The position numbers and the translations under genes are program-made. From positions 1 through 64,000 of the forward strand of contig URTM01000006.1 of NCBI GenBank assembly GCA_900550865.1: 64,000 nucleotides of DNA, in the 5' to 3' direction. Under the pieces are notes generated by a model. That model saw only the letters and a list, made by a program, of their open reading frames with translations. It had not been told where the DNA came from and searched no databases. Source of the DNA: an uncultured Dorea sp. Lineage in GTDB: Bacteria > Bacillota > Clostridia > Lachnospirales > Lachnospiraceae. Positions 17,486 through 25,395 of the stretch are shown here, in pieces; within the stretch, counting starts at the first letter, position 1, and each line of letters starts with the position of its first letter.

Positions 17486-18907
17486 GTGAGTAGAAAAGAA
17501 CAGGAACACCTGATACAGACGGTCTATCCCGGTTCCATTGCCGAAGAGCTAGAAATCGAACCTGGCGACGTGCTGTTAAAAATAAATGGGCAGAAAATTG
17601 AAGATGTCTTTGACTACCGTTATCTGATGAAGGATGAATATGTCGAAGTCCTGATCCGCAAGCCTTCCGGGGAAGAATGGCTTCTTGAGATCGACAAAGA
17701 CTACGACGACGAACTTGGGGTAGAATTCGAGAACGGACTGATGAGCGAATACCGTTCCTGCAGTAATAAATGTATGTTCTGTTTCATCGACCAGATGCCC
17801 CCGGGCATGCGTGAGACACTGTATTTCAAAGATGATGACTCCCGTCTTTCTTTCCTGCAGGGCAATTATATCACCATGACGAATATGAAGCAGGCAGATA
17901 TCGACCGCATCATCCACATGCAGCTCGCACCGATCAACATTTCCGTACAGACCACCAATCCGGAACTCCGGTGTAAGATGCTGCACAACCGCTTTGCCGG
18001 AGAGAAGCTGAAATTCTTACAGGATCTGTACGAGGCACACATCGAGATGAACGGACAGATCGTATTATGTAAGGGCGTAAATGACAAGGATGAATTAAAA
18101 CGTTCCATTGAGGATCTTTCCCATTACCTTCCTTTTATGAGAAGTGTATCCGTCGTACCTGCTGGACTGACCAAATACCGCGAGGGCCTCTATCCGCTGG
18201 AACTCTTTACGAAGGAAGAAGCTGGTGAAGTCATCGATATGATCGAAAGCTACCAGCCAAAATTCTACAAAGAATATGGTCTGCATTTCATACAGGCGAG
18301 TGATGAATGGTACATTCTTGCGGAACGTGATTTTCCGGAAGAAGAACGCTACGACGGCTATATCCAGCTGGAAAATGGTGTCGGCATGATGCGTCTGTTA
18401 AAGACCGAATTTCAGGATGCTCTGGAAGCGCTGAAACAGAATGACGAATATGAGACATGGAAATCTGAGACTCACCGTACGCTTACAATTGCAACCGGAA
18501 AGCTCGCTTACAGTACACTTGCCGGATTTGCAACGGAGATCATGAAAGCATTCCCACATATTAAGATCAATGTATTTGCGATCCGTAATGATTTCTTCGG
18601 CGAGACCGTCACCGTATCCGGACTGATCACCGGTCAGGATCTTCGGGACCAGCTTCTGGAAAAGAAAGCTTCCGGCATTGACCTTGGTGATACGCTTCTT
18701 ATTACATGTAACATGTTAAGAAGCGGGGAACAGGTATTTTTGGATGATATGACGGTACAGGATCTGGAAAATGCATTAGACATGAAACTTATCGCTGTTG
18801 AAAGTCAGGGACAGGATCTGATCGAAGCCATGCTCAATCACCACTATACTATGCAGCGTGACAATGATGCAGACCGTTTTGTATATGTAAAAGGATATGA
18901 CTCATAG
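17486..18907 (+). CDS. DUF512 radical-SAM/PDZ protein (TIGR03279-like)
   Basis: A 473-residue cytosolic protein with a short N-terminal PDZ-like domain (IEPGDVLLKINGQKIEDV), a radical-SAM core whose 4Fe-4S cysteines are in CSNKCMFC (C-x3-C-x2-C), and the C-terminal DUF512 domain (GETVTVSGLITGQDL). The GTG at 17486 is chosen because CGGAGG lies just before it; an upstream in-frame ATG at 17462 has no such site. The reaction is unknown. In many Firmicutes the gene precedes the ribosome-assembly GTPase der; here der is absent and a terminator closes the unit. Confidence 0.9.
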   Translation: MSRKEQEHLIQTVYPGSIAEELEIEPGDVLLKINGQKIEDVFDYRYLMKDEYVEVLIRKPSGEEWLLEIDKDYDDELGVEFENGLMSEYRSCSNKCMFCFIDQMPPGMRETLYFKDDDSRLSFLQGNYITMTNMKQADIDRIIHMQLAPINISVQTTNPELRCKMLHNRFAGEKLKFLQDLYEAHIEMNGQIVLCKGVNDKDELKRSIEDLSHYLPFMRSVSVVPAGLTKYREGLYPLELFTKEEAGEVIDMIESYQPKFYKEYGLHFIQASDEWYILAERDFPEEERYDGYIQLENGVGMMRLLKTEFQDALEALKQNDEYETWKSETHRTLTIATGKLAYSTLAGFATEIMKAFPHIKINVFAIRNDFFGETVTVSGLITGQDLRDQLLEKKASGIDLGDTLLITCNMLRSGEQVFLDDMTVQDLENALDMKLIAVESQGQDLIEAMLNHHYTMQRDNDADRFVYVKGYDS

Positions 18908-18911
18908 ATAC

Positions 18912-18947
18912 AAAAATGCAAGATTTTCTTATAAATCTTGCATTTTT
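18912..18947 (+). terminator. Intrinsic terminator of the DUF512 gene
   Basis: AAAAATGCAAGATTT and its exact complement form a 15-bp stem around TCTTAT and end in five T. Confidence 0.88.
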
Positions 18948-18961
18948 AATACTTTATCGTA

Positions 18962-18990
18962 TTGACGCGTCGAACTTTAACTGCTACAAT
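18962..18990 (+). promoter_or_regulatory. Sigma-A promoter of the aldehyde dehydrogenase gene
   Basis: TTGACG (18962-18967) and TACAAT (18985-18990) are separated by exactly 17 bp, about 45 bp before the start codon. AGGAGGT lies just upstream of the ATG at 19036. Confidence 0.75.
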
Positions 18991-19035
18991 ATAGACCATA
19001 GTTCAAACTAAAGTACAAGTAGGAGGTATCACAAA

Positions 19036-20583
19036 ATGTTAAAAGGATTCAAAAATGCCGCAGAATTGGATTTTTCGGACAACACCAACAAAGAGAAAAT
19101 ATTGGAAGCTTTCCAGCAAGTCGATAAAGAGAAAGGAAGTACTTATCCACTGATCATCGGCGGTGAGCGTATTCAGACAGAGAAAAAGATCACTTCTCTT
19201 TCACCGGCCACAAAAGAAGTATTAGGATATGCATGCTCCTGCAGTCAGGACCTGGCAAAAAAAGCAATTGAAACTGCAAATGAAGCATTTAAAACATGGA
19301 GTGTTACCCCTGCCGAAGAGCGTATCCGCTGCCTGCGCAGACTTGCCGCTCTGTTAGATGAGAATCGTTATATCATCGACGCATGGAATGTAGAAGAAAG
19401 CGGTAAGAACTGGGGCGAAGCAGACGGAGAACTGTGTGAAGCACTGGATTTCTTTAATTCTTATGCAATGCATATGGCTGACCTTGATAAAGGTCTGGAA
19501 CTTGTTCCTACCGATGAATATACAAAATGTATCTACATCCCGATTGGTGTAGGCGTCGCTGTTCCGCCATGGAACTTCCCATTATCTTTACTCGGCGGTA
19601 TGGTTGCAGCTGCTGTTGTTACAGGTAACACCATCGTATGCAAACCATCCTCTGATACACCGATCGTTGCTTACAAGTTCGTAGAACTCTGCGAAAAGGC
19701 CGGATTTCCTGCCGGAGTTGTCAACTACATTCCGGGATCTGGTTCCGATATCGGAGATTACATTGTAGAACATCCACTGACCAGATTCGTGAACTTTACC
19801 GGATCAAAGGAAGTCGGCTGCCGCATCAACGAACATGCTGCCAAGATTTCCAAAGGTCAGAAATGGATCAAACGTGTCGTAGCTGAAATGGGTGGAAAAA
19901 ATGCGATCATCGTAGATTCTTCCGCAGATATCAAGAAAGCGGCAGAAGGAATTGCAAGCTCGGCATTTACCTTCCAGGGACAGAAATGCTCTGCATGCTC
20001 CCGCGCGATCGTTATGGCAGACAAATACGATGAACTCGTAGAAGAAGTGATCAAATGTGCAAAAGCACTGAAGGAAAAACAGGGAAGCGGCCGTGACAAC
20101 ATGGCAATGGGACCTGTGATCAACGCTGCTGCATACAAACGGATCACAGGATATATCGACGTTGCAAAAGAAGAAGGCGACATCGTATACGGCGGAACTT
20201 ACAGTGATGCCGTTGGTTACTACATTGATCCGACAATCGTAACCAATGTTACCCGCGATGCAAGAATTGCTAACGAAGAAATCTTCGGACCGGTTCTTGC
20301 AGTCATCAAGGTAAATTCTTTCGATGAAGCACTGGACATTGCCAACCAGACAGAATATGGTCTGACAGGATCTGTATACAGTGAAACAAGAGAAAATATC
20401 CAGAAAGCAAAAGTACAGTTCCAGGTAGGGAACCTTTACTTCAACCGTAAATCAACTGCTGCCGTTGTTCTGCAGCATCCATTCGGCGGATTCAATATGT
20501 CCGGAACAGATGCCAAGACAGGAACCAGAGATTATCTGACTAATTTCCTGAATCTGAAATCTGTGACTGAGGATCTTCAGTAG
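19036..20583 (+). CDS. NAD(P)-dependent aldehyde dehydrogenase, L-glutamate gamma-semialdehyde (P5C) type
   Basis: A 515-residue ALDH. Motifs: PPWNFPLSLLGG, FTGSKEVGCRI, the general-base Glu in VAEMGGKNAI, and the catalytic Cys in FTFQGQKCSACSRAI. The phrase GQKCSACSR and the C-terminal PFGGFNMSGTDAKTGTRDYL are typical of 1-pyrroline-5-carboxylate dehydrogenase (RocA/PruA), which makes glutamate in proline or arginine breakdown. No proline dehydrogenase or arginase gene is adjacent. A different amino-aldehyde substrate cannot be excluded. It is monocistronic with its own strong promoter and terminator. Confidence 0.9.
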   Translation: MLKGFKNAAELDFSDNTNKEKILEAFQQVDKEKGSTYPLIIGGERIQTEKKITSLSPATKEVLGYACSCSQDLAKKAIETANEAFKTWSVTPAEERIRCLRRLAALLDENRYIIDAWNVEESGKNWGEADGELCEALDFFNSYAMHMADLDKGLELVPTDEYTKCIYIPIGVGVAVPPWNFPLSLLGGMVAAAVVTGNTIVCKPSSDTPIVAYKFVELCEKAGFPAGVVNYIPGSGSDIGDYIVEHPLTRFVNFTGSKEVGCRINEHAAKISKGQKWIKRVVAEMGGKNAIIVDSSADIKKAAEGIASSAFTFQGQKCSACSRAIVMADKYDELVEEVIKCAKALKEKQGSGRDNMAMGPVINAAAYKRITGYIDVAKEEGDIVYGGTYSDAVGYYIDPTIVTNVTRDARIANEEIFGPVLAVIKVNSFDEALDIANQTEYGLTGSVYSETRENIQKAKVQFQVGNLYFNRKSTAAVVLQHPFGGFNMSGTDAKTGTRDYLTNFLNLKSVTEDLQ

Positions 20584-20606
20584 GTAGAAAACATATTCTT
20601 CATATA

Positions 20607-20652
20607 TACAGGACCTGCCACTGGCAGCTCCTTACGAACGCATAACGATAAC
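20607..20652 (+). repeat. 46-bp dispersed repeat, copy B (in the 3' UTR of the aldehyde dehydrogenase gene)
   Basis: It has the same layout as copy A: TACAGG, then CTGCCACTGGCAG, then CGAACGCAT, located between the stop codon and the terminator. A shorter related core lies on the minus strand at 57392-57411. Confidence 0.65.
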
Positions 20653-20693
20653 AATACCGCAGCTTTTTCTGATTTAAAAGCTGCGGTATTATT
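20653..20693 (+). terminator. Intrinsic terminator of the aldehyde dehydrogenase gene
   Basis: AATACCGCAGCTTTT and its complement form a stem around about 8 nt, followed by a short AT-rich tail. Confidence 0.8.
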
Positions 20694-20776
20694 ATATTAT
20701 TACATCTATATTCTCTATTATTCTATATATTATCCAAACGAATCTCCGGCATATAGTGCCTCAATTCTTTCTTCCA

Positions 20777-21667
20777 TTATGCCGGATTCACATGAATCAT
20801 AATATGCTTTGTATTTGCAAATGTTCTCTCTACATTATCATGTACCTCTTCTGCGATCGCATGTGCATCTTTCAGTGAAAGCGTTCCATCTACTGCAATC
20901 TCTGCATCGATATACACTTTGTTGCCAAACATTCTCGTTCTTAACAGATCCAGTCTTTCAACTCCCCGGCTCTTTCTGATATAGTCTGCCAATTTTTCTT
21001 CGTATTCTTCACCGCATGAAGTATCCAGCATCTTATCCAACGCATCCTTGAAAATATCAAATGCTACTTTCAAGATAAAAATGCAGATAACTACACTTGC
21101 CAACGGATCTAACACCGGAAAACCAAGCATCGCACCGCCGATACCAATCAGCGAACCAATCGAAGAAAACGCATCCGATCTGTGATGCCATGCATCTGCC
21201 ATAAACGCTGCGGAATCAAGAATCTTTGCGTAATGTCTGGTATACCAGAACATTGCTTCTTTCGTCAGAATTGATACAATAGCTGCCACAAGTGCGATCA
21301 TTCCCGGTGCTTTCAAGTGACTGTAATCTCCGGCGATGATCGTCTTCACACCACTCATACCGATTCCAATACCCGTTGCCAGAAGAATCACTGCCAATGC
21401 CATCGATGCAACACATTCCAGTCTGTCGTGGCCGTATGGGTGTTCACTGTCTTCTGATTTCTTAGATAATTTCACACCAAGGAATGCAATGAATGTTGCG
21501 AATACATCCGATAATGAATGCACCGCATCGGATATCATGGCGCCGGAATGTCCGATGATCCCGGCCAGCAATTTGAATGCTGTCAGAAGTACATTTCCCA
21601 GAATCCCTACCGTTGATAAATGATTGATCAGTTTCTGTTCGTTTAATTTTTGTTTTTGATTTGTCAT
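20777..21667 (-). CDS. Cation diffusion facilitator, probable Co2+/Ni2+ efflux
   Basis: A 296-residue CDF transporter with six membrane helices and a cytoplasmic C-terminal domain (about 210-296). Metal-site motifs are visible: SDAVHSLSD in helix 2, HPYGHDR in the loop, and AWHHRSDAFSS in helix 5 (HxxxD). The ATG at 21667 is chosen because TGGAGGTTATCTT precedes it, which excludes a 25-residue in-frame upstream extension. CDF proteins export divalent metals against H+. The leader carries a NiCo riboswitch, so cobalt and nickel are the likely substrates and high metal is expected to switch the gene on. Confidence 0.94.
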   Translation of the reverse strand: MTNQKQKLNEQKLINHLSTVGILGNVLLTAFKLLAGIIGHSGAMISDAVHSLSDVFATFIAFLGVKLSKKSEDSEHPYGHDRLECVASMALAVILLATGIGIGMSGVKTIIAGDYSHLKAPGMIALVAAIVSILTKEAMFWYTRHYAKILDSAAFMADAWHHRSDAFSSIGSLIGIGGAMLGFPVLDPLASVVICIFILKVAFDIFKDALDKMLDTSCGEEYEEKLADYIRKSRGVERLDLLRTRMFGNKVYIDAEIAVDGTLSLKDAHAIAEEVHDNVERTFANTKHIMIHVNPA

Positions 21668-21740
21668 AAGATAACCTCCATTTTTGAATAATGTCATGTC
21701 TCCTATGGCACCTGAGGTGAGAACGCTGTTCCTTTTATGC

Positions 21741-21786
21741 AAAAAAATACACCTGTGGAACTTTCTACTTACTGTCCCACAGATGT
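21741..21786 (-). terminator. Riboswitch-controlled intrinsic terminator
   Basis: On the minus strand ACATCTGTGG (3' part of the aptamer) pairs with CCACAGGTGT, followed by ATTTTTTT. The left arm is also the 3' strand of the last aptamer helix, so terminator and aptamer are mutually exclusive. This is the layout of a metal-induced ON switch. Confidence 0.85.
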
Positions 21787-21890
21787 ATGATATATCGTCT
21801 CATCTGCTGCCGGTAATCGACCGGCCCGGCATGCACATCATTTTCTTCATATCATTCTTCTGAAAATGAATGTAGCCTGATCAGTTTGTA
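21768..21890 (-). ncRNA. NiCo (czcD) cobalt/nickel riboswitch
   Basis: The minus strand reads AACTGATCAGGC, a long hairpin, GCATGCCGGG, a CCGG hairpin, CAGCAGATGA, a loop, CATCTGTGGGACAGT. This fits the four-helix NiCo consensus as I remember it: ACUG...CAGU closes P1, the two purine-rich internal strands follow the GC-rich hairpins, and the last helix is CAGATG/CATCTG. An overlapping terminator follows, then a CDF gene. All three features match the known czcD motif that senses Co2+ and Ni2+. Confidence 0.88.
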
Positions 21891-22084
21891 CTGCTATCCC
21901 TTATCCTTATTGGATATATTCAGTGCAAAGAGATTTTATATATAATATTCGATTTCAAGGAAAAAGTCAACTGCTTTTTCCGGTTTTCATTCTCTTTATA
22001 ACCTCTTAAGTTCTTCTTAAGATTTTTCCGATTTCTTTAAGGGTTTTAACATACTTTGGACATATTTATTTTCTATAATAAATT

Positions 22085-22237
22085 CAGATAGTTGAGAGAG
22101 ACAAAATCAACTATCTCCCCCTCATAAAGTAGCACACCGGGAATCCGGTGCAACACTTTACTCTCATTCCTTTAGATAACTATAACGACAACGAACGCCA
22201 CAGGCCGGAAGGTTTGTGGCGTTCGTCGTTTCTTTTT
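22085..22237 (+). ncRNA. Unidentified structured RNA ending in an intrinsic terminator
   Basis: A TATAAT at 22074-22079 precedes about 150 nt with three clear hairpins. GATAGTTG (22086-22093) pairs with CAACTATC (22108-22115). TAAAGT and CACCGG pair with CCGGTG and ACTTTA around a GAAT loop (22125-22160). A terminator stem built on GAACGCCACA/TGTGGCGTTC (22188-22229) ends in TTTCTTTTTT. The loop sequence GAGAG of the first hairpin can pair with CTCTC at 22161-22165 (a pseudoknot), and GATAGTT can alternatively pair with AACTAT near 22178. No riboswitch class I know fits. It could be a leader of the downstream lipoprotein gene or a free small RNA. The -35 is weak. Confidence 0.55.
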
Positions 22238-22361
22238 TCAGCAAAATTTGATGCTTGTTTAAAAGTTATATGCTATAATAAATTATCAACAAAACCCTTA
22301 TATAGCTTATCATTTTCTCTCGTTCCCCAAAAAGAATGTTTCAAAGAAAGCGGTGGTTACT

Positions 22362-23036
22362 ATGAAAGGAAAATATCTTTTTACAAGTTTCATTATGATT
22401 TTGCTTATCATGATAGTCTCAACCTCTTGTGGCAGTTCCAAAACCGACAAAACCTCACAGGAAACGCCGGTAAATTACACCGGTGAAAATATCAATCAGC
22501 TTCTGACCTATACTGTTCCAGATGGATACCATATCGATACAGACAATTGTAGAGATAAAAACGAAGCTTCATACACAATTGTTTTATCCTCTGATGACTT
22601 AGATGAAGAAGTATTTACGCTTGAGATTATATCTTATAAAAAGCAGGGCGTAGCAATCACTGACGATTGCGATATTGACATGGACTATCTGTTGAATGTT
22701 CCCCAAGATTCTGCGCTTGAAAAAGTAACCTTAAACGACACATTTACAGTAGATGGACATACTTGCAATGAAGTTACCGAGTACTGGCCATATGATCCAT
22801 TCATTTCTTCATCCCAGAATCCTGTATCATATCTTTTACATGCTCTTGGATTCAAAAAGGAGCAAAAAACGATTGCATTTGAACAGGCATATATTCAGAA
22901 TGGGGATTATATTATTGGCGTAGGCGTCCAAAGTTTCAATGCAGTACAGGATATTGAAAAAGATATATTAAAAAAGGATTTGTACAAAATACTGGATTCC
23001 ATAAAGTTCCGGACAACCTATAATAAATCATCCTGA
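22362..23036 (+). CDS. Predicted secreted lipoprotein of unknown function
   Basis: A 224-residue protein with a lipoprotein signal: MKGKYLF, a hydrophobic core, and a lipobox ending VSTSC (Cys at about 23). A short Ser/Thr/Lys linker follows, then a roughly 180-residue mostly beta domain with no motif I recognise. The start at 22362 (ATG) follows GGTGG; an upstream in-frame GTG is less likely. The last 19 bp overlap the 3' end of the convergent PII-like gene. It is preceded by the structured RNA and its terminator. Confidence 0.8.
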   Translation: MKGKYLFTSFIMILLIMIVSTSCGSSKTDKTSQETPVNYTGENINQLLTYTVPDGYHIDTDNCRDKNEASYTIVLSSDDLDEEVFTLEIISYKKQGVAITDDCDIDMDYLLNVPQDSALEKVTLNDTFTVDGHTCNEVTEYWPYDPFISSSQNPVSYLLHALGFKKEQKTIAFEQAYIQNGDYIIGVGVQSFNAVQDIEKDILKKDLYKILDSIKFRTTYNKSS

Positions 23037-23716
23037 ATATCTTCCTCAAGCATCCGTATCCCCGCAACACTGGTCACCGGCAGCGAGAACACAATCGTAC
23101 GTTCTTTGCTGTCGAGACCGGCCTGTTCCATGATTGCTTTCATGATCTGGTTCTTCTCCCTGCTCTTTGTTACGATCAGAATGACTTCTTTTTCTTCCAC
23201 CAGTGACACCCCGAGATACTTCTTTGCAAGTTCCATCCCAGTTCCTTTTGCATGGATCACAGTTCCGCCTCCGGCCTTTGCTGTCCTTGCCGCATCCATG
23301 ACCGTGTCGATATATCCCTGATTTGCGATTGCTACCAGAAGTTCATAATCTGTATCCTTCATCGCTGTCTCCTCCTCTTTTTCAAATTCCTGTTCATTTA
23401 CAAGAAACTGCAGTGTCTTCCTTCCACCAACGCTGCTAAGCGGTACAATGAACGATACCCCCGTCCCCGGTACATCAATCAGCATCTTCGTGATCAGTCC
23501 CCGGCGCAGCTTTTTCCATGTCTCTCCTGTAACAATTGCAAGAAATAATAACTTTTCCGATTCTTCCAGGCCGAAATAATCCAGCACTTCGCTTTGTGCA
23601 GTTCCTCTCCCGGTCGTTTCCAGGAATACGGGAAGTCCGTATTCTTTAAAAAATGTCCGGAAGTCTTTTCGTTTATTTCTGTTCGTGATGGTTACCATCA
23701 TATATACCTTACTCAT
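23018..23716 (-). CDS. Tandem PII-like protein paired with a DUF1538 membrane protein
   Basis: A 232-residue cytosolic protein made of two similar halves, each with a PII-like alpha/beta pattern. The first contains GRGTAQSEVLDYFG, the second GGGTVIHAKGTG. PII-type trimers bind nucleotides and small metabolites and gate transporters or enzymes. The stop of the DUF1538 gene and this ATG are 10 bp apart, so they form an operon and the protein probably regulates that membrane protein. A two-domain single chain is unusual for PII (usually about 110 residues). Confidence 0.75.
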   Translation of the reverse strand: MSKVYMMVTITNRNKRKDFRTFFKEYGLPVFLETTGRGTAQSEVLDYFGLEESEKLLFLAIVTGETWKKLRRGLITKMLIDVPGTGVSFIVPLSSVGGRKTLQFLVNEQEFEKEEETAMKDTDYELLVAIANQGYIDTVMDAARTAKAGGGTVIHAKGTGMELAKKYLGVSLVEEKEVILIVTKSREKNQIMKAIMEQAGLDSKERTIVFSLPVTSVAGIRMLEEDIQDDLL

Positions 23717-23726
23717 GAATTCTCCC

Positions 23727-25271
23727 TTACAGCTCTATGATATCCGCATCCCCATATGCCTCCAACGGCAGTACTTTGACCGGCTCTGCGAACATCTCTT
23801 CTTTGTCTTTCTTATGCTCCTGATACTGATACACCACACCCAGTATCTGTATCGTGATAAGCGGTGTCATTGCTACCATTGCCACGACTCCGAATGCATC
23901 GGTCACTACATTTCCGCCAACTGCTTCACATGCTCCCTGTGCAAATGGAAGTAAGAACGTTGCTGTCATCGGTCCAGATGCAACACCACCTGAGTCAAAT
24001 GCGATTGCCGTAAATATCTTCGGCACGAATAATGTCAGGATCAGTGCCAGTGCATATCCCGGCACCAGAAACCACAGGATCGAGATACCTGTCAGTACAC
24101 GTATCATCGCAAGTCCAAGGGAAAATGCAACGCCAAGTGACAGACTGAGTCCCATTGCTTTTCCCGGTATCGCTCCTGATGTCAGTTCTTCCACCTGCTC
24201 CATCAGCACATATACCGCCGGCTCTGCCTTTACGATAAAGTAACCGATCAGCATTCCGATTGGGATGATCACCCAGCGGTAAGGAAGCCCTGCGATCACC
24301 TGTCCCAGATAATTACCTACCGGCATAAATCCTACATTTACCCCTGTCAGGAATAATACCAGTCCAATGTATGTATACAGGATACCGACAAAAATCTTGA
24401 TCAGTGTCTTCTTTTTCAGTTTCAGTGACACTACCTGAAAGAATACAAAGAACAGAATAATTGGAAGCAGTGAACCACCGATTTCCTTCATATAATGTGG
24501 AATTCCGGACTCGAATAATTTCCACAATGCTACCGACGTCTCTGCATCCGGGATCACAGTCTCGGAATAACTGCCGCCCTGTGGATGATAGATAATACCG
24601 AGAAGCAGTACTGCCAGTACCGGCCCGATTGAGCACAACGATACCAGACCAAAGCTGTCTGTTTCCGCATACTTATCACTTCGCACTGCAGAAAATCCGA
24701 TTCCCAGAGCCATGATGAACGGCACCGTCATCGGTCCGGTTGTCACACCACCCGAATCAAATGCGATTGCCAGAAAATCCTTCGATACAAAAAAAGTCAG
24801 GATGAACACCACCGGATAAAAGATCAGCAACATATAGGACAACGGTTTTGAAAATAACATACGCAATACAGCGGCCACCAGAAAAATTCCGACTCCCACG
24901 GCAACCGCCAGGATCAGTGTCATATTTGATACCGAAGGTACCTGTCCGGCCAGTACCTGCAGATCCGGTTCCGATATCGTGATGATAAATCCAAGTATAA
25001 AACACAGCCCAATAATCACCGGCAGCCTTTTCGACTGTGCGATCCGGGTTCCGATCCGCTCTCCCATCGGCGTCATCGACATCTCTGCGCCCAGTGTAAA
25101 GAACATCATTCCTACTATCAGAAGGATTGCTCCAATAATAAAAGCCATCAGAATGCCCGGCGGCACCGGTGCGATCGTAAAGCTTAAAATCAATACGATC
25201 ACAATGATCGGCACCACCGCTTCCAATGACTCTTTTAATTTCTCCATTAATTTTGTCCAATATAATTTCAA
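23727..25271 (-). CDS. DUF1538 membrane protein (internally duplicated)
   Basis: A 514-residue polytopic protein in which one unit occurs twice. Each half has the phrase AIAFDSGGV(A/T)(S/T)GPMT (about 160 and 405), so two homologous halves of six to seven helices form one transporter-like body. The family function is unknown. The start is uncertain: a TTG at 25271 with AAAGG 12 bp upstream, or the ATG at 25247. The adjacent PII-like gene resembles other transporter/PII pairs (for example AmtB/GlnK) in layout. A short AT-rich gap separates it from the dehydratase-like operon. Confidence 0.82.
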   Translation of the reverse strand: MKLYWTKLMEKLKESLEAVVPIIVIVLILSFTIAPVPPGILMAFIIGAILLIVGMMFFTLGAEMSMTPMGERIGTRIAQSKRLPVIIGLCFILGFIITISEPDLQVLAGQVPSVSNMTLILAVAVGVGIFLVAAVLRMLFSKPLSYMLLIFYPVVFILTFFVSKDFLAIAFDSGGVTTGPMTVPFIMALGIGFSAVRSDKYAETDSFGLVSLCSIGPVLAVLLLGIIYHPQGGSYSETVIPDAETSVALWKLFESGIPHYMKEIGGSLLPIILFFVFFQVVSLKLKKKTLIKIFVGILYTYIGLVLFLTGVNVGFMPVGNYLGQVIAGLPYRWVIIPIGMLIGYFIVKAEPAVYVLMEQVEELTSGAIPGKAMGLSLSLGVAFSLGLAMIRVLTGISILWFLVPGYALALILTLFVPKIFTAIAFDSGGVASGPMTATFLLPFAQGACEAVGGNVVTDAFGVVAMVAMTPLITIQILGVVYQYQEHKKDKEEMFAEPVKVLPLEAYGDADIIEL

Positions 25272-25395
25272 TAAATATTCATGCCTTTCTGTGTTAATTT
25301 TCCTACAATTTTCTGACTATTCAATATATTTATTATATTATCACAAAATTCTAATCCTATCTATTTTTCTACTGTTAAAATCTTGCTAAGAATGC

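Noticed and set aside
22148..22486. 112-codon frame over the structured RNA and the lipoprotein start
   Set aside because: It crosses the terminator stem and the lipoprotein gene in another frame; no ribosome site.
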